In this document: positions 47,156-56,180 of the stretch, in pieces
Layout: each line of letters starts with the position of its first letter
Numbering within the stretch: position 1 is the stretch's first letter
Source: Streptomyces sp. Q6
GTDB lineage: Bacteria; Actinomycetota; Actinomycetes; Streptomycetales; Streptomycetaceae
Assembly (NCBI RefSeq): GCF_036967205.1
Contig: NZ_CP146022.1
Span: 6,076,001 to 6,140,000, forward strand
Reading direction: 5' to 3'
DNA length: 64,000 nt
The notes under the pieces: generated by a model
The model's database searches: none
What the model saw: only the letters and a program-made list of their open reading frames with translations
Told to the model about the DNA's origin: nothing
Translations under genes and position numbers: made by a program

Positions 47156-47359
47156 ATGGCAAAGGCGCTTCTCGGTTACGTCGGCGGCAGCGACCCGCGA
47201 CTCCTCGCCGAGATGCGACGGCTCCAGCAGCGCGTCCAGGATCTTGAATCCGAGCTCGGCCGGATCCAGGCCGAGAACGACGCGCTCGCGGCTGCCGCTT
47301 CTCACGATTCGCTCCTGGAGAGCATCGACGTACCCCAGGCGGAGCCCGCGCTCACCTGA
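47156..47359 (+). CDS. Small coiled-coil hypothetical protein (67 aa)
   Basis: A 67-residue protein starting MAKALLGYVGGSDPRLLAEM. A heptad-type helix, MRRLQQRVQDLESELGRIQAE, spans about residues 20-40, followed by an acidic/polar tail. It has GGAGG 10 nt before the ATG. Its place between acyP and smc is kept in Streptomyces (from memory). A dimeric helical protein is likely. No function is assigned. A strong T-tailed terminator follows, so it is a separate transcript from smc. Confidence 0.82.
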   Translation: MAKALLGYVGGSDPRLLAEMRRLQQRVQDLESELGRIQAENDALAAAASHDSLLESIDVPQAEPALT

Positions 47360-47420
47360 CCACATCCAGTGTCGTACGTGGTCGGGCTGTACGTAACAGC
47401 CGCTTGACTAAGAGATACGC

Positions 47421-47442
47421 AAGGGACGCTTCGGCGTCCCTT
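47421..47442 (+). terminator. Rho-independent terminator before smc
   Basis: AAGGGACGC and GCGTCCCTT form a 9-bp stem with a TTCG tetraloop, followed by CTTTCTTG. This is the best-formed intrinsic terminator in the window, ending the small coiled-coil gene's transcript. Confidence 0.88.
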
Positions 47443-47626
47443 CTTTCTTGCAGGACTCCCAGAACCCCCAGGACCTGAGGACTCTCAGGACCTCGTCGGA
47501 CGTGCTCCGGTCTCTACGCCCCCGCGCACCGAAGCGCTTTCTTAACGTCTGATGTGCCCTGCACCTTCATGGGCGAAACCGTGGGTTCATGGAGTGAGAC
47601 AGGGGTGCCCGGTAGAGTCCGACGGC

Positions 47627-50600
47627 GTGCACCTCAAGGCTCTGACCCTGCGCGGGTTCAAATCGTTCGCCTCGGCCACCACGCTGCGGTTCGAGCCGGG
47701 CATCACCTGTGTCGTGGGGCCCAACGGCTCGGGCAAGTCCAACGTCGTGGACGCCCTGAGCTGGGTCATGGGCGAGCAGGGTGCCAAGTCGCTGCGCGGC
47801 GGCAAGATGGAGGACGTCATCTTCGCCGGCACGACCGGGCGCCCGCCGCTCGGCCGCGCCGAGGTGTCGCTGACCATCGACAACTCCGACGGCGCGCTCC
47901 CCATCGAGTACGCCGAGGTCACCATCACGCGGATCATGTTCCGCAACGGCGGCAGCGAGTACCAGATCAACGGTGACACCTGCCGTCTCCTCGACATCCA
48001 GGACCTCCTCTCCGACTCCGGCATCGGCCGCGAGATGCACGTCATCGTCGGCCAGGGCCAGCTCGACGGCGTGCTGCACGCCGACCCCATGGGCCGCCGC
48101 GCGTTCATCGAGGAGGCCGCCGGCGTCCTCAAGCACCGCAAGCGCAAGGAGAAGGCGCTGCGGAAGCTGGACGCGATGCAGGCCAACCTCGCCCGCGTAC
48201 AGGACCTCACCGACGAGCTCAGGCGGCAGCTGAAGCCGTTGGGCAGACAGGCCGCGGTCGCGCGGCGGGCCGCCGTCATCCAGGCCGACCTGCGCGACAC
48301 GCGGCTGCGGCTGCTCGCCGACGATCTCGTACGTCTGACAGAGGCGCTCAGCGCGGAGGTCGCCGACGAGGCGGAGTTGAAGCGGCGCAAGGAGAGCGCC
48401 GAGGAGGAACTGAAGAAGGCGCTGCTGCGCGAGGGGCACCTGGAGGACGAGGTGCGGCAGTTGACGCCCCGCCTCCAGCGGGCGCAGCAGAGCTGGTACG
48501 AACTGTCGCAGCTCGCCGAGCGGGTGCGCGGGACGATCTCGCTCGCCGACGCCCGGGTCAAGAGCGCGACGTCAGCGCCCGCCGAGGAGCGGCGCGGGCG
48601 TGACCCCGAGGACCTGGAGCGCGAGGCCGCCCGGGTGCGGGAGCAGGAGGCCGAGCTGGAGGCCGCCCTCGAAGCGGCGCAGACCGCCCTTGAGGAGACG
48701 GTGTCGCACCGGGCCGAGCTGGAGCGCGAGCTGGCGGCCGAGGAGCGCAGGCTCAAGGACGTCGCGCGGGCCATCGCCGACCGGCGCGAGGGGCTCGCCC
48801 GGTTGCAGGGGCAGGTCAACGCCGCGCGCAGCAGGGCCGCGTCCGCGCAGGCCGAGATCGACCGGCTCGCCACCGCGCGGGACGGGGCGCAGCAGCGGGC
48901 CGCCGCCGCGCAGGAGGAGTACGAGCAGCTCAAGGCCGAGGTCGACGGGCTCGACGCCGGCGACGAGGAGCTCGCACTCCAGTACGAGGACGCGAAAGCG
49001 GCGCTCGCCGAGGCCGAGGCCGCGCTGAGCGCCGCGCGGGAGGGGGCCACCGCGGCCGAGCGCAAGCGGGCCGCGGTCTCCGCCCGGCGCGAGGCGCTCG
49101 CGCTCGGGCTGCGGCGCAAGGACGGTACGGGCGCGCTGCTCGGGGCGAAGGAGCGGCTCAGCGGGCTGCTCGGGCCGGCCGCCGAGCTGCTGTCGGTGAC
49201 ACCGGGGTTCGAGGTGCCGGTGGCGGCGGCGTTCGGCGCCGCGGCCGACGCCGTCGCCGTGACCTCCCGGCCTCCGCCGCCGAAGCGATTCGCCTGCTGC
49301 GCAAGCAGGACGCGGGACGGGCCGCCCTGCTCCTGGCGGGCGACGCCGACGGTACGCCGGAGACCGGCGAGCCGAGCAGCCCGCCGTACGCCGCCGAACT
49401 GGTGCGCGGACCGGCCGAGTTGATGCCCGCGGTGCGGCGCCTGCTGCGCGGCATCGCGGTCGTCGGAACGCTGGAGGACGCCGAGGATCTGGTCTACGCG
49501 CGTCCCGAGCTGACCGCCGTGACCGCCGAAGGAGATCTGCTCGGGGCGCACTTCGCGCAGGGCGGGTCCGCCGGGGCGCCGAGCCTCCTCGAAGTGCAGG
49601 CATCGGTCGACGAGGCCGCCGCCGAACTGGAGGAACTGGCCGCACAGTGCGAGGAGTTGGCCGAGGCGCAGCACGCGGCGGGGGAGCGGCGCAAGGAATG
49701 CGCCGCGCTCGTCGAGGAGTTGGGGCAGCGGCAGCGGGCCATAGAGCGGGAGCGGTCCGGCCGCGCACAGCAGCTGGGGCGGCTCGCCGGGCAGGCGCGC
49801 GGCGCCGCGGGCGAGGCCGAGCGCAGCGCCGCCGCCGCGGCCAAGGCGCAGGACGCCCTGGAGCAGGCCGTCCAGGACGCGGAGGAACTGGCCGAGCGGC
49901 TCCTCGTCGCGGAGGAACAGCCCGTCGCCGAGGAACCGGACACCTCCGTGCGCGACCGGCTCAACGCCGACGGGGCCAATGCCCGCCAGACGGAGATGGA
50001 GGCGCGTCTTCAGGTCCGTACGCACGAGGAGCGGGTGAAGGGGCTCGCGGGCCGCGCCGACTCGCTCGACCGGGCCGCCCGCGCCGAACGGGACGCACGC
50101 GCGCGTGCCGAGCGGCAGCGCGCCCGTCTGAAGTACGAGGCCGCCGTCGCCGAGGCCGTCGCGTCCGGCGCCCGGCAGCTGCTCGCGCACGTCGAGGTGT
50201 CCATCGTCCGCGCGGACGCCGAGCGGACCCTCGCCGAACGAGCCAAGTCCGTACGAGAGCAGGAGCTCGTCGGCGAGCGGAGTCGCGGCCGCGATCTCAA
50301 GGCAGAACTCGACAAGCTGACGGATTCGGTCCACCGAGGTGAGGTACTCGGTGCCGAGAAGCGGCTGCGGATCGAGCAGCTGGAGACCAAGGCGCTGGAG
50401 GAACTGGGTGTCGAACCGGCCGGGCTCGTCGCGGACTACGGTCCGGACCAGCTCGTGCCGCCCTCGCTCCCCGCCGAGGGCGAGGAACTGCCGGAGGACC
50501 CGGAGCACCCGCGCAACATGCCCCGGCCCTTCGTCCGCGCGGAGCAGGAGAAGCGGCTCAAGTCAGCCGAACGGGCGTACCAACAGCTCGGCAAGGTCAA

Positions 50601-51180
50601 CCCGCTGGCCCTGGAGGAGTTCGCGGCGCTGGAGGAGCGCCACAAGTTCCTCAGCGAACAGCTGGAGGACCTCAAGAAGACCCGCGCCGACCTGCTTCAA
50701 GTCGTGAAGGAGGTCGACGAGCGCGTCGAGCAGGTCTTCACCGAGGCGTACCGGGACACGGCCCGTGAGTTCGAGGGCGTCTTCAGCCGGCTGTTCCCGG
50801 GCGGCGAGGGACGGCTGATCCTGACCGACCCCGACAACATGCTCACCACGGGCGTGGACGTCGAGGCGCGGCCGCCGGGCAAGAAGGTCAAGCGCCTGAG
50901 CCTGCTCTCCGGCGGGGAGCGGTCGCTGACCGCCGTGGCGTTGCTGGTCTCCATCTTCAAGGCGCGACCGAGCCCGTTCTACGTGATGGACGAGGTCGAG
51001 GCCGCTCTGGACGACACCAACCTGCAACGGTTGATCCGCATCATGCAGGAGTTGCAGGAGGCCTCGCAGCTCATCGTGATCACGCATCAGAAGCGCACGA
51101 TGGAGGTCGCCGACGCGCTGTACGGCGTCTCCATGCAGGGTGACGGGGTGTCGAAGGTGATCAGCCAGCGGCTCAAGTAG
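47627..51180 (+). CDS. smc: Chromosome segregation protein SMC (frameshifted in this sequence)
   Basis: SMC ATPase, 1184 residues when repaired, the core of the condensin that compacts and segregates the chromosome with ScpA/ScpB. Walker A GPNGSGKSN is at residues 31-39. Long coiled-coil arms flank the hinge (about 500-660). The C-terminal head has LSLLSGGERSLTAVAL and the Walker B FYVMDEVEAALDD. The frame breaks at CCCGG 49266-49270. One added base joins DAVAVTS to the segment SAAEAIRLLRKQDAGRAALL inside the hinge, and the total becomes 3555 nt. The GTG at 47627 gives VHLKALTLRGFKSFA. Because smc loss is harmful in Streptomyces, the shift is probably a sequencing error. Confidence 0.9.
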
Positions 51181-51200
51181 CCCGTCGGCCCCCTCTATCA

Positions 51201-51219
51201 GTGTTCAAGTATTGAACAC
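51201..51219. promoter_or_regulatory. Palindrome upstream of glcP
   Basis: GTGTTCAA and TTGAACAC form a perfect 8-bp inverted repeat with a 3-nt centre, 21 nt after smc and about 190 nt before the permease start. It shares the nonamer AAGTATTGA with 51258-51266, just at the predicted -35 box. This looks like an operator pair for a glcP regulator, though a weak smc terminator is also possible. Confidence 0.5.
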
Positions 51220-51263
51220 AAGGCGCCATACCTATGCCTAAAAACTCACAGCAGTTGAAGTAT

Positions 51264-51291
51264 TGACTTCGAAACTTGAAGGCATAGTCTC
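51264..51291 (+). promoter_or_regulatory. Predicted glcP promoter
   Basis: TTGACT and TAGTCT are spaced by 16 nt in an AT-rich stretch that is unusual for this genome. The predicted start would leave a leader of about 110 nt containing the hairpin at 51321-51344. Confidence 0.5.
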
Positions 51292-51320
51292 TGCAACGTT
51301 GCTTTTACCTTCAGGTGGTG

Positions 51321-51344
51321 AGTGGCGCGAAGTTGTGCGCCACT
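51321..51344 (+). other. Leader hairpin of glcP
   Basis: AGTGGCGC and GCGCCACT form an 8-bp stem around an 8-nt loop in the predicted 5' leader of the permease transcript, 66 nt before the start codon. Confidence 0.45.
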
Positions 51345-51409
51345 AGGAATCACTACTGAAGGGCTCGCCCCCACCCCCGGCAGTGAAGCCGGTGGCCCGA
51401 GGAGTACAC

Positions 51410-52834
51410 GTGACCAGCACTGAGGCACCCAAATCAGGAGCCCGGGAAGCCGTACCCGACCATCTCGGGCACGTCATCTTCATCACGGCGGCTGCCGCGA
51501 TGGGCGGCTTCCTCTTCGGCTACGACAGTTCCGTGATCAACGGAGCGACCGTCGCCATCCAGGACAGGTTCGATCTCAGCGCGAACGTGCTCGGCTGGGT
51601 CACCGCCATCGCACTGCTCGGCTGTGCGGTCGGCGCGGCCACGGCCGGCCGGATGGCCGACCGCATCGGCCGTATCCGCGTGATGCAGATCGCGGCCGTC
51701 CTCTTCACGGTCAGCGCCGTGGGTTCCGCCCTGCCGTTCGCGGTCTGGGACCTGATGATCTGGCGCTTCATCGGCGGCATCGGCATCGGCATGGCCTCGG
51801 TGATCGGCCCGGCCTACATCGCCGAGGTGGCCCCGCCCGCGTACCGCGGCCGGCTCGCGTCGTTCCAGCAGGCCGCCATCGTCATCGGCATCGCCGTCTC
51901 CCAGCTCGTCAACTGGGGCATCCTCAACATGGCCGACAGCGACCAGCGCGGGAAGCTCGGCGGTCTCGAGGCCTGGCAGTGGATGCTCGGCGTCATGGTC
52001 ATCCCGGCGGTCCTGTACGGGCTGCTCTCCTTCGCCATCCCCGAGTCGCCGCGCTTCCTGATCTCCGCGGGACGTCAGACGGAGGCCAAGAAGGTCCTGA
52101 CCGAGGTCGAGGGCAACGGCATCGACGTGAACCTGCGGGTCGCGGAGATCGAGGCCGGCATGCGCAGCGAGCACAAGTCGACCTTCAAGGATCTGCTCGG
52201 CGGTAAGTTCGGCTTCCTGCCGATCGTCTGGATCGGTATCGGACTCTCGGTCTTCCAGCAGCTCGTCGGCATCAACGTGATCTTCTACTACTCGAACCAG
52301 CTGTGGCAGTCGATCGGCAAGGACCCGTCCAGCTCGTTCCTGTACTCGTTCGAGACGTCGATCGTGAACATCATCGGTACGGTCATCGCGATGATCTTCG
52401 TCGACCGCATCGGCCGCAAGCCGCTCGCGATCATCGGCTCCACCGGTATGGCGATCGCCCTGTTCACCTGTGCCTGGGCCTTCTCGTACAAGACCGGCTC
52501 CGGTGACACGGCCTCGCTGCCCTACGGACAGGGTCTGACCGCGATCATCGCCGCCAACGCCTTCGTCCTCTTCTTCGCCCTCTCGTGGGGCGTGGTGGTC
52601 TGGGTGCTGCTCGGCGAGATCTTCCCGGGCCGGATCCGCGCCGCGGCGCTCGGTGTGGCGGCGGCCGCCCAGTGGCTGGCCAACTTCGCCATCACCAAGA
52701 CCTTCCCGAACATGTCGGAGTGGAGCCTGAGCGGCTCGTACATCATCTACGGCGCCTTCGCCGCGCTCTCCATCCCGTTCGTGATGAAGTTCGTGAAGGA
52801 GACCAAGGGCAAGTCCCTGGAGGAGATGGGCTGA
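51410..52834 (+). CDS. glcP: MFS sugar:proton symporter (GlcP-type glucose permease)
   Basis: Twelve-segment major facilitator of the sugar porter family, 474 residues. Family motifs are GGFLFGYDSSVINGA near residues 34-48, DRIGRIRVM near 87-95, PESPRFLI near 213-220, QQLVGINVIFYYS near 284-296 and a second DRIGRKPL near 327-334. Sequence and place next to smc match GlcP, the main glucose permease of Streptomyces, which also supports glucose-kinase-dependent catabolite repression. The GTG at 51410 has GAGGAG at 5 nt. A strong GC hairpin ends the transcript. Confidence 0.93.
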   Translation: MTSTEAPKSGAREAVPDHLGHVIFITAAAAMGGFLFGYDSSVINGATVAIQDRFDLSANVLGWVTAIALLGCAVGAATAGRMADRIGRIRVMQIAAVLFTVSAVGSALPFAVWDLMIWRFIGGIGIGMASVIGPAYIAEVAPPAYRGRLASFQQAAIVIGIAVSQLVNWGILNMADSDQRGKLGGLEAWQWMLGVMVIPAVLYGLLSFAIPESPRFLISAGRQTEAKKVLTEVEGNGIDVNLRVAEIEAGMRSEHKSTFKDLLGGKFGFLPIVWIGIGLSVFQQLVGINVIFYYSNQLWQSIGKDPSSSFLYSFETSIVNIIGTVIAMIFVDRIGRKPLAIIGSTGMAIALFTCAWAFSYKTGSGDTASLPYGQGLTAIIAANAFVLFFALSWGVVVWVLLGEIFPGRIRAAALGVAAAAQWLANFAITKTFPNMSEWSLSGSYIIYGAFAALSIPFVMKFVKETKGKSLEEMG

Positions 52835-52904
52835 CCGCCCGCGTCCTCCCCGCAGGTTCGGGGGGATGGATTCACGACCCCGCTGCCATCTCCCCGTTGA
52901 CGCG

Positions 52905-52941
52905 CCGCCCCCGCCCCGGATCACTTCCGGGGCGGGGGCGG
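52905..52941 (+). terminator. Hairpin terminator after glcP
   Basis: A perfect 16-bp, nearly all-GC stem (CCGCCCCCGCCCCGGA and complement) with loop TCACT, 70 nt past the permease stop. Confidence 0.75.
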
Positions 52942-53095
52942 TGTCGCATTTCCGGGTGGCGCGCGGGTGTCACATTTTCGGGGATCGCGTCTTCTGAAGG
53001 CGCTTCTCCTGGCGCGGATCGCTTCCTTGGTGCGGATCACTTCACTTGCTGAGGGCTGCCTTCCTCGGTCAGAGGGTGCTTTCCCTCGGTGAGGG

Positions 53096-53467
53096 TCACC
53101 AGATCAGGACGCCGCCGCCGATGGCCAGCGCCTTGTGGCAGTTCTCCTCAATGATGCGCAGCCGGTCCTCGATGCCGTCCCGGTGCTCCTCGACGCCGCG
53201 CGGACGCCGGGTGCCGTGCGCGATCTCGTCCAGATGGTCACGCAGCAGGGCCACTTCGGCGAGCAGCTCGGGCACCTGGTCGGCCTCGGCGTAGAGATCC
53301 CCGTCGGCGAGCACCGGGAGCAGCCGGGCACCCAGGGCGCGCACACAGGCCGAGCCCCACACCGTCGTACGCCACGACTCGAAGCCGCCGGACTCGTAGG
53401 CGTCGGCGTCGGGGATGCGCAGCGTGCCGTCCGGGTCGCGGACGAAGACGTCGACCAGAAGACTCAT
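53096..53467 (-). CDS. Hypothetical protein (123 aa)
   Basis: I do not recognise this protein. It starts MSLLVDVFVRDPDGTLRIPDA and is rich in charged helices, with a conserved-looking VPELLAEVALLRDHLDEIAHG segment (from about residue 64). It ends in a hydrophobic ALAIGGGVLIW. There is no signal peptide. The ATG at 53467 is chosen because codon use upstream in this frame deteriorates. It lies 53 nt downstream of the LLM flavoprotein gene on the same strand and may be its operon partner. Confidence 0.7.
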   Translation of the reverse strand: MSLLVDVFVRDPDGTLRIPDADAYESGGFESWRTTVWGSACVRALGARLLPVLADGDLYAEADQVPELLAEVALLRDHLDEIAHGTRRPRGVEEHRDGIEDRLRIIEENCHKALAIGGGVLIW

Positions 53468-53520
53468 GACCGCAGTGGACCACCGGCTGGCGCGCCGCGG
53501 CCACCGGATATCGCCCGGGT

Positions 53521-54492
53521 TCAGACCGCGAGCCGCGGCACCACGTTCTCGCAGAACAGGTGGAGGCTGCGCCACCCTTCGTCGAGCGGCATGCCGCCGG
53601 ACAGCGGGTGCAGGACGAAGTTGTCGAGTCCCTGGGCCAGGCACTCGTCCGGGGTGACGATCCGGTACACGCCCTCGGCACGCAGTTCCTCGACCGTCGT
53701 CGCGCCGGACTTCACCGCCGACTTGATGTCGCCCGACTGCCAGGAGGCGTACGTACGCGCCTCGTGCAGGAAGTGGGCGCCGTGCTCGGCCCAGGTGCGG
53801 TCCGGGTCCTCGGACAGGTGCAGGAGCGGGGTGGTCTTCGCGGGCATCATGGTCCAGCCCTCGGTGCCGTACTCCTTCAGGCGCTCCTTGTAGTACGCCT
53901 CCAGTTCGGGCAGATGCGCGCTCGGGAAGAAGGGCAGTCCGAGCCGGGCCGCCCGGCGCGCGGCCGCCTGCGAGGAGCCGCCGACCAGCAGCAGCGGATG
54001 CGGCTGGGTGAACGGGCGTGGGGTGACGCGTACGGGACGCCCCCGGAAGGTGAACTCCTCACCGGTCCAGGCCTTGAGGAGCGTCTCCAGAAGTTCGTCC
54101 TGGAGCTTTCCGCGGCGCTTCCACTCCACGTCGAACTGGGCGTACTCCTGCGGCCGGTAGCCGATCCCGGCGACCGTCACCAGGCGCCCGCCGCTCACCA
54201 GGTCCAGTACGGCGATGTCCTCGGCGAGACGGAGTGGATCGTGCAGCGGTCCGATGATCGCGGAGACCGTGACCGCGATCCGGCGGGTGGCGCCGAAGAC
54301 CGCGCCCGCGAAAGCGAACGGGGAGGGCAGCCAGTTGTTGGCGACGCCGTGGTGCTCCTCGGTCTGGATCGTGTCGATGCCGCGGTCGTCGGCGTACGTC
54401 GCCATCTCCACGGCCGCCTTGTAGCGGTCGCTCAGCGATCGCGGGGTACCGACGGGGTCGACCAGATTGAACCGTACGACGGACACGGGCAT
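53521..54492 (-). CDS. LLM-class flavin-dependent oxidoreductase
   Basis: Luciferase-like monooxygenase of 323 residues. Landmarks are TIQTEEHHGVANNWLPSP near residues 41-58, LAEDIAVLDLVSGGRLVTVAGIG near 88-110 and PHPLLLVGGSS near 164-174. It uses FMN or F420; the class cannot be decided from sequence, though an F420 gene (cofC) is present in this genome. The ATG at 54492 has GGGGGA at 7 nt. An upstream ATG at 54510 would add six residues. The substrate is unknown. Confidence 0.87.
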   Translation of the reverse strand: MPVSVVRFNLVDPVGTPRSLSDRYKAAVEMATYADDRGIDTIQTEEHHGVANNWLPSPFAFAGAVFGATRRIAVTVSAIIGPLHDPLRLAEDIAVLDLVSGGRLVTVAGIGYRPQEYAQFDVEWKRRGKLQDELLETLLKAWTGEEFTFRGRPVRVTPRPFTQPHPLLLVGGSSQAAARRAARLGLPFFPSAHLPELEAYYKERLKEYGTEGWTMMPAKTTPLLHLSEDPDRTWAEHGAHFLHEARTYASWQSGDIKSAVKSGATTVEELRAEGVYRIVTPDECLAQGLDNFVLHPLSGGMPLDEGWRSLHLFCENVVPRLAV

Positions 54493-54552
54493 ACAGAAGT
54501 CCCCCTTCACGCGGCTCGGCTCGTGTGCAGGGGGACGGTAGCTGACGGAGCG

Positions 54553-56001
54553 TCAGGCAGCCAGAGGCGCGGTCTCCTTGGTGGGCTCCTCCGGGGCCGT
54601 GGTGGTGTCCACGGGCTTCGGCAGGGCCAGGTACAGCAGTCCCGAGACGACGATCGTGACGACCCAGCCGAGGCCGTACTCGCCGATGAAGTTGTTCGTC
54701 GCGAGCGGGCCGGTGAACCAGTCGGACGACGTGAACAGCAGGCCGGCGCCGAGGCCGACCGCCCAGGCGATGCAGGCCGCGGGGGAGAAGCCGCCCTTGT
54801 ACCAGTAAGCGCTGGTGCGCGTGGTGTCGAGCAGGGCGGCACCGTCGTAGTGCTTGCGCTTGAGCATGTCCGCGCCGAAGACGCCGACCCACGCGGAGAA
54901 CGCGACCGCGAGCAGCGACAGGAATGCGATGAACGAGCTCATGAAGCTGGTCGCGACGAGCATCAGGATGGCGCCGAAGACCAGCGAGATCACGGCGTTG
55001 ATGGAGACGGCCCAGTGGCGCGGCACCTTGAAGCCGAGGGTCTGCGCGGTGAAGCCGGCGGAGTACATCGACATGGCGTTGATCAGCAGCATGCCGACCA
55101 GGGCGATCAGCAGGTACGGCACCGCGATCCACATCGGCAGGATCTCGCCCAGGAAGGAGACCGGGTCGGCGGCCGACGCCAGGTCCGGGGTCGACACCGC
55201 CATGACGGCACCCATCAGGACCATCGGGAGGACGACGATGCCGGCGCCCCCGATCGAGTTCCCGACGATCGCCTTGGAGGAGGCGGTGCGCGGCAGGTAG
55301 CGCGTGAAGTCGGGGGAGGAGGGGATCCAGCTGACGCCACCCGCGGCGATCATGCCGATGCCCGCGACCATCAGGGACGTCGAGCCCGCGTCCTGGCCGA
55401 AGACCTCGGACCAGTCGGTGTTGATGATCAGGTAGATCAGCACCAGGACCGAGAAGAGGCCGAAGAGGTACGTCGCGTACTTGTTGCACTTCTGCACGGC
55501 GTTGATGCCGAGGCCCGAGATCGCGAACGTGGTGCAGACGAAGAGCAGCAGCGTGACGATCACCAGGAAGTTGTTCTGCTTGATGCCGAACAGGATGTCC
55601 AGGACGGTGAGCACGGCGTACGCGCCCGTCACCGCGTTGATCGTCTCCCAGCCCCAGCGCGCGACCCAGATCAGCGAGCCGGGCAGGAGGTTGCCGCGCT
55701 GGCCGAAGACCGCGCGGGACAGGGCCATGCCGGGGGCGCCGCCGCGCTTGCCCGCGATGCCGATCAGGCCGACGAGGCCGTACGACACGATGGGCGCCGC
55801 GACGGCGACGACGATGGCCTGCCAGAAGTTGAGCCCGTAGGCCACGACGAGGCTCGCGCCCATCGTGAGGAGCAGCACGCTGATGTTGGCCGCGACCCAG
55901 GTGGGGAAGAGCTCGCGGGTCCTGGCGGTGCGCTCGGCGTCCGGGACGGGCTCGAGGCCGCGGGTCTCCAGGGCGCCTTCGGATTCGGCGGTCTTGCTCA
56001 T
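54553..56001 (-). CDS. NCS1-type purine-cytosine permease
   Basis: Integral membrane protein (482 residues, about 12 segments) of the nucleobase:cation symporter-1 family, CodB/cytosine-permease type. Landmarks include WVAANISVLLLTMGASL near residues 35-51, the VARWGWETINAVTG block near 112-125 and SWIPSSPDFTRYLP near 220-233. It probably imports cytosine, a purine or allantoin with a cation. The ATG at 56001 starts a hydrophilic leader. It is 60 nt upstream of the LLM gene on the same strand, so the three genes (permease, LLM oxidoreductase, small protein) could form a nucleobase-use operon (inference). Confidence 0.9.
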   Translation of the reverse strand: MSKTAESEGALETRGLEPVPDAERTARTRELFPTWVAANISVLLLTMGASLVVAYGLNFWQAIVVAVAAPIVSYGLVGLIGIAGKRGGAPGMALSRAVFGQRGNLLPGSLIWVARWGWETINAVTGAYAVLTVLDILFGIKQNNFLVIVTLLLFVCTTFAISGLGINAVQKCNKYATYLFGLFSVLVLIYLIINTDWSEVFGQDAGSTSLMVAGIGMIAAGGVSWIPSSPDFTRYLPRTASSKAIVGNSIGGAGIVVLPMVLMGAVMAVSTPDLASAADPVSFLGEILPMWIAVPYLLIALVGMLLINAMSMYSAGFTAQTLGFKVPRHWAVSINAVISLVFGAILMLVATSFMSSFIAFLSLLAVAFSAWVGVFGADMLKRKHYDGAALLDTTRTSAYWYKGGFSPAACIAWAVGLGAGLLFTSSDWFTGPLATNNFIGEYGLGWVVTIVVSGLLYLALPKPVDTTTAPEEPTKETAPLAA

Positions 56002-56180
56002 GCGGTGGGGTTCCGTGCCTCTGTGGGGTGGGGCGGAGGATCGCGTGGGACTCTACGCGCGTTGATGGAGCCACTTCCATCGTACTTTAGTCCGAGTCCT
56101 GCCTTCTGGAGACGTTTGTCCTTTGGAGGAAGGTACGAGAACCGCCTCGCCGGGGCCCCATGACTGATACTGGACGGGTT

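Noticed and set aside
49402-51180. Separate gene for the C-terminal half of SMC
   Set aside because: The split lies inside the hinge and is repaired by one base. Split SMC proteins are not known in Streptomyces.
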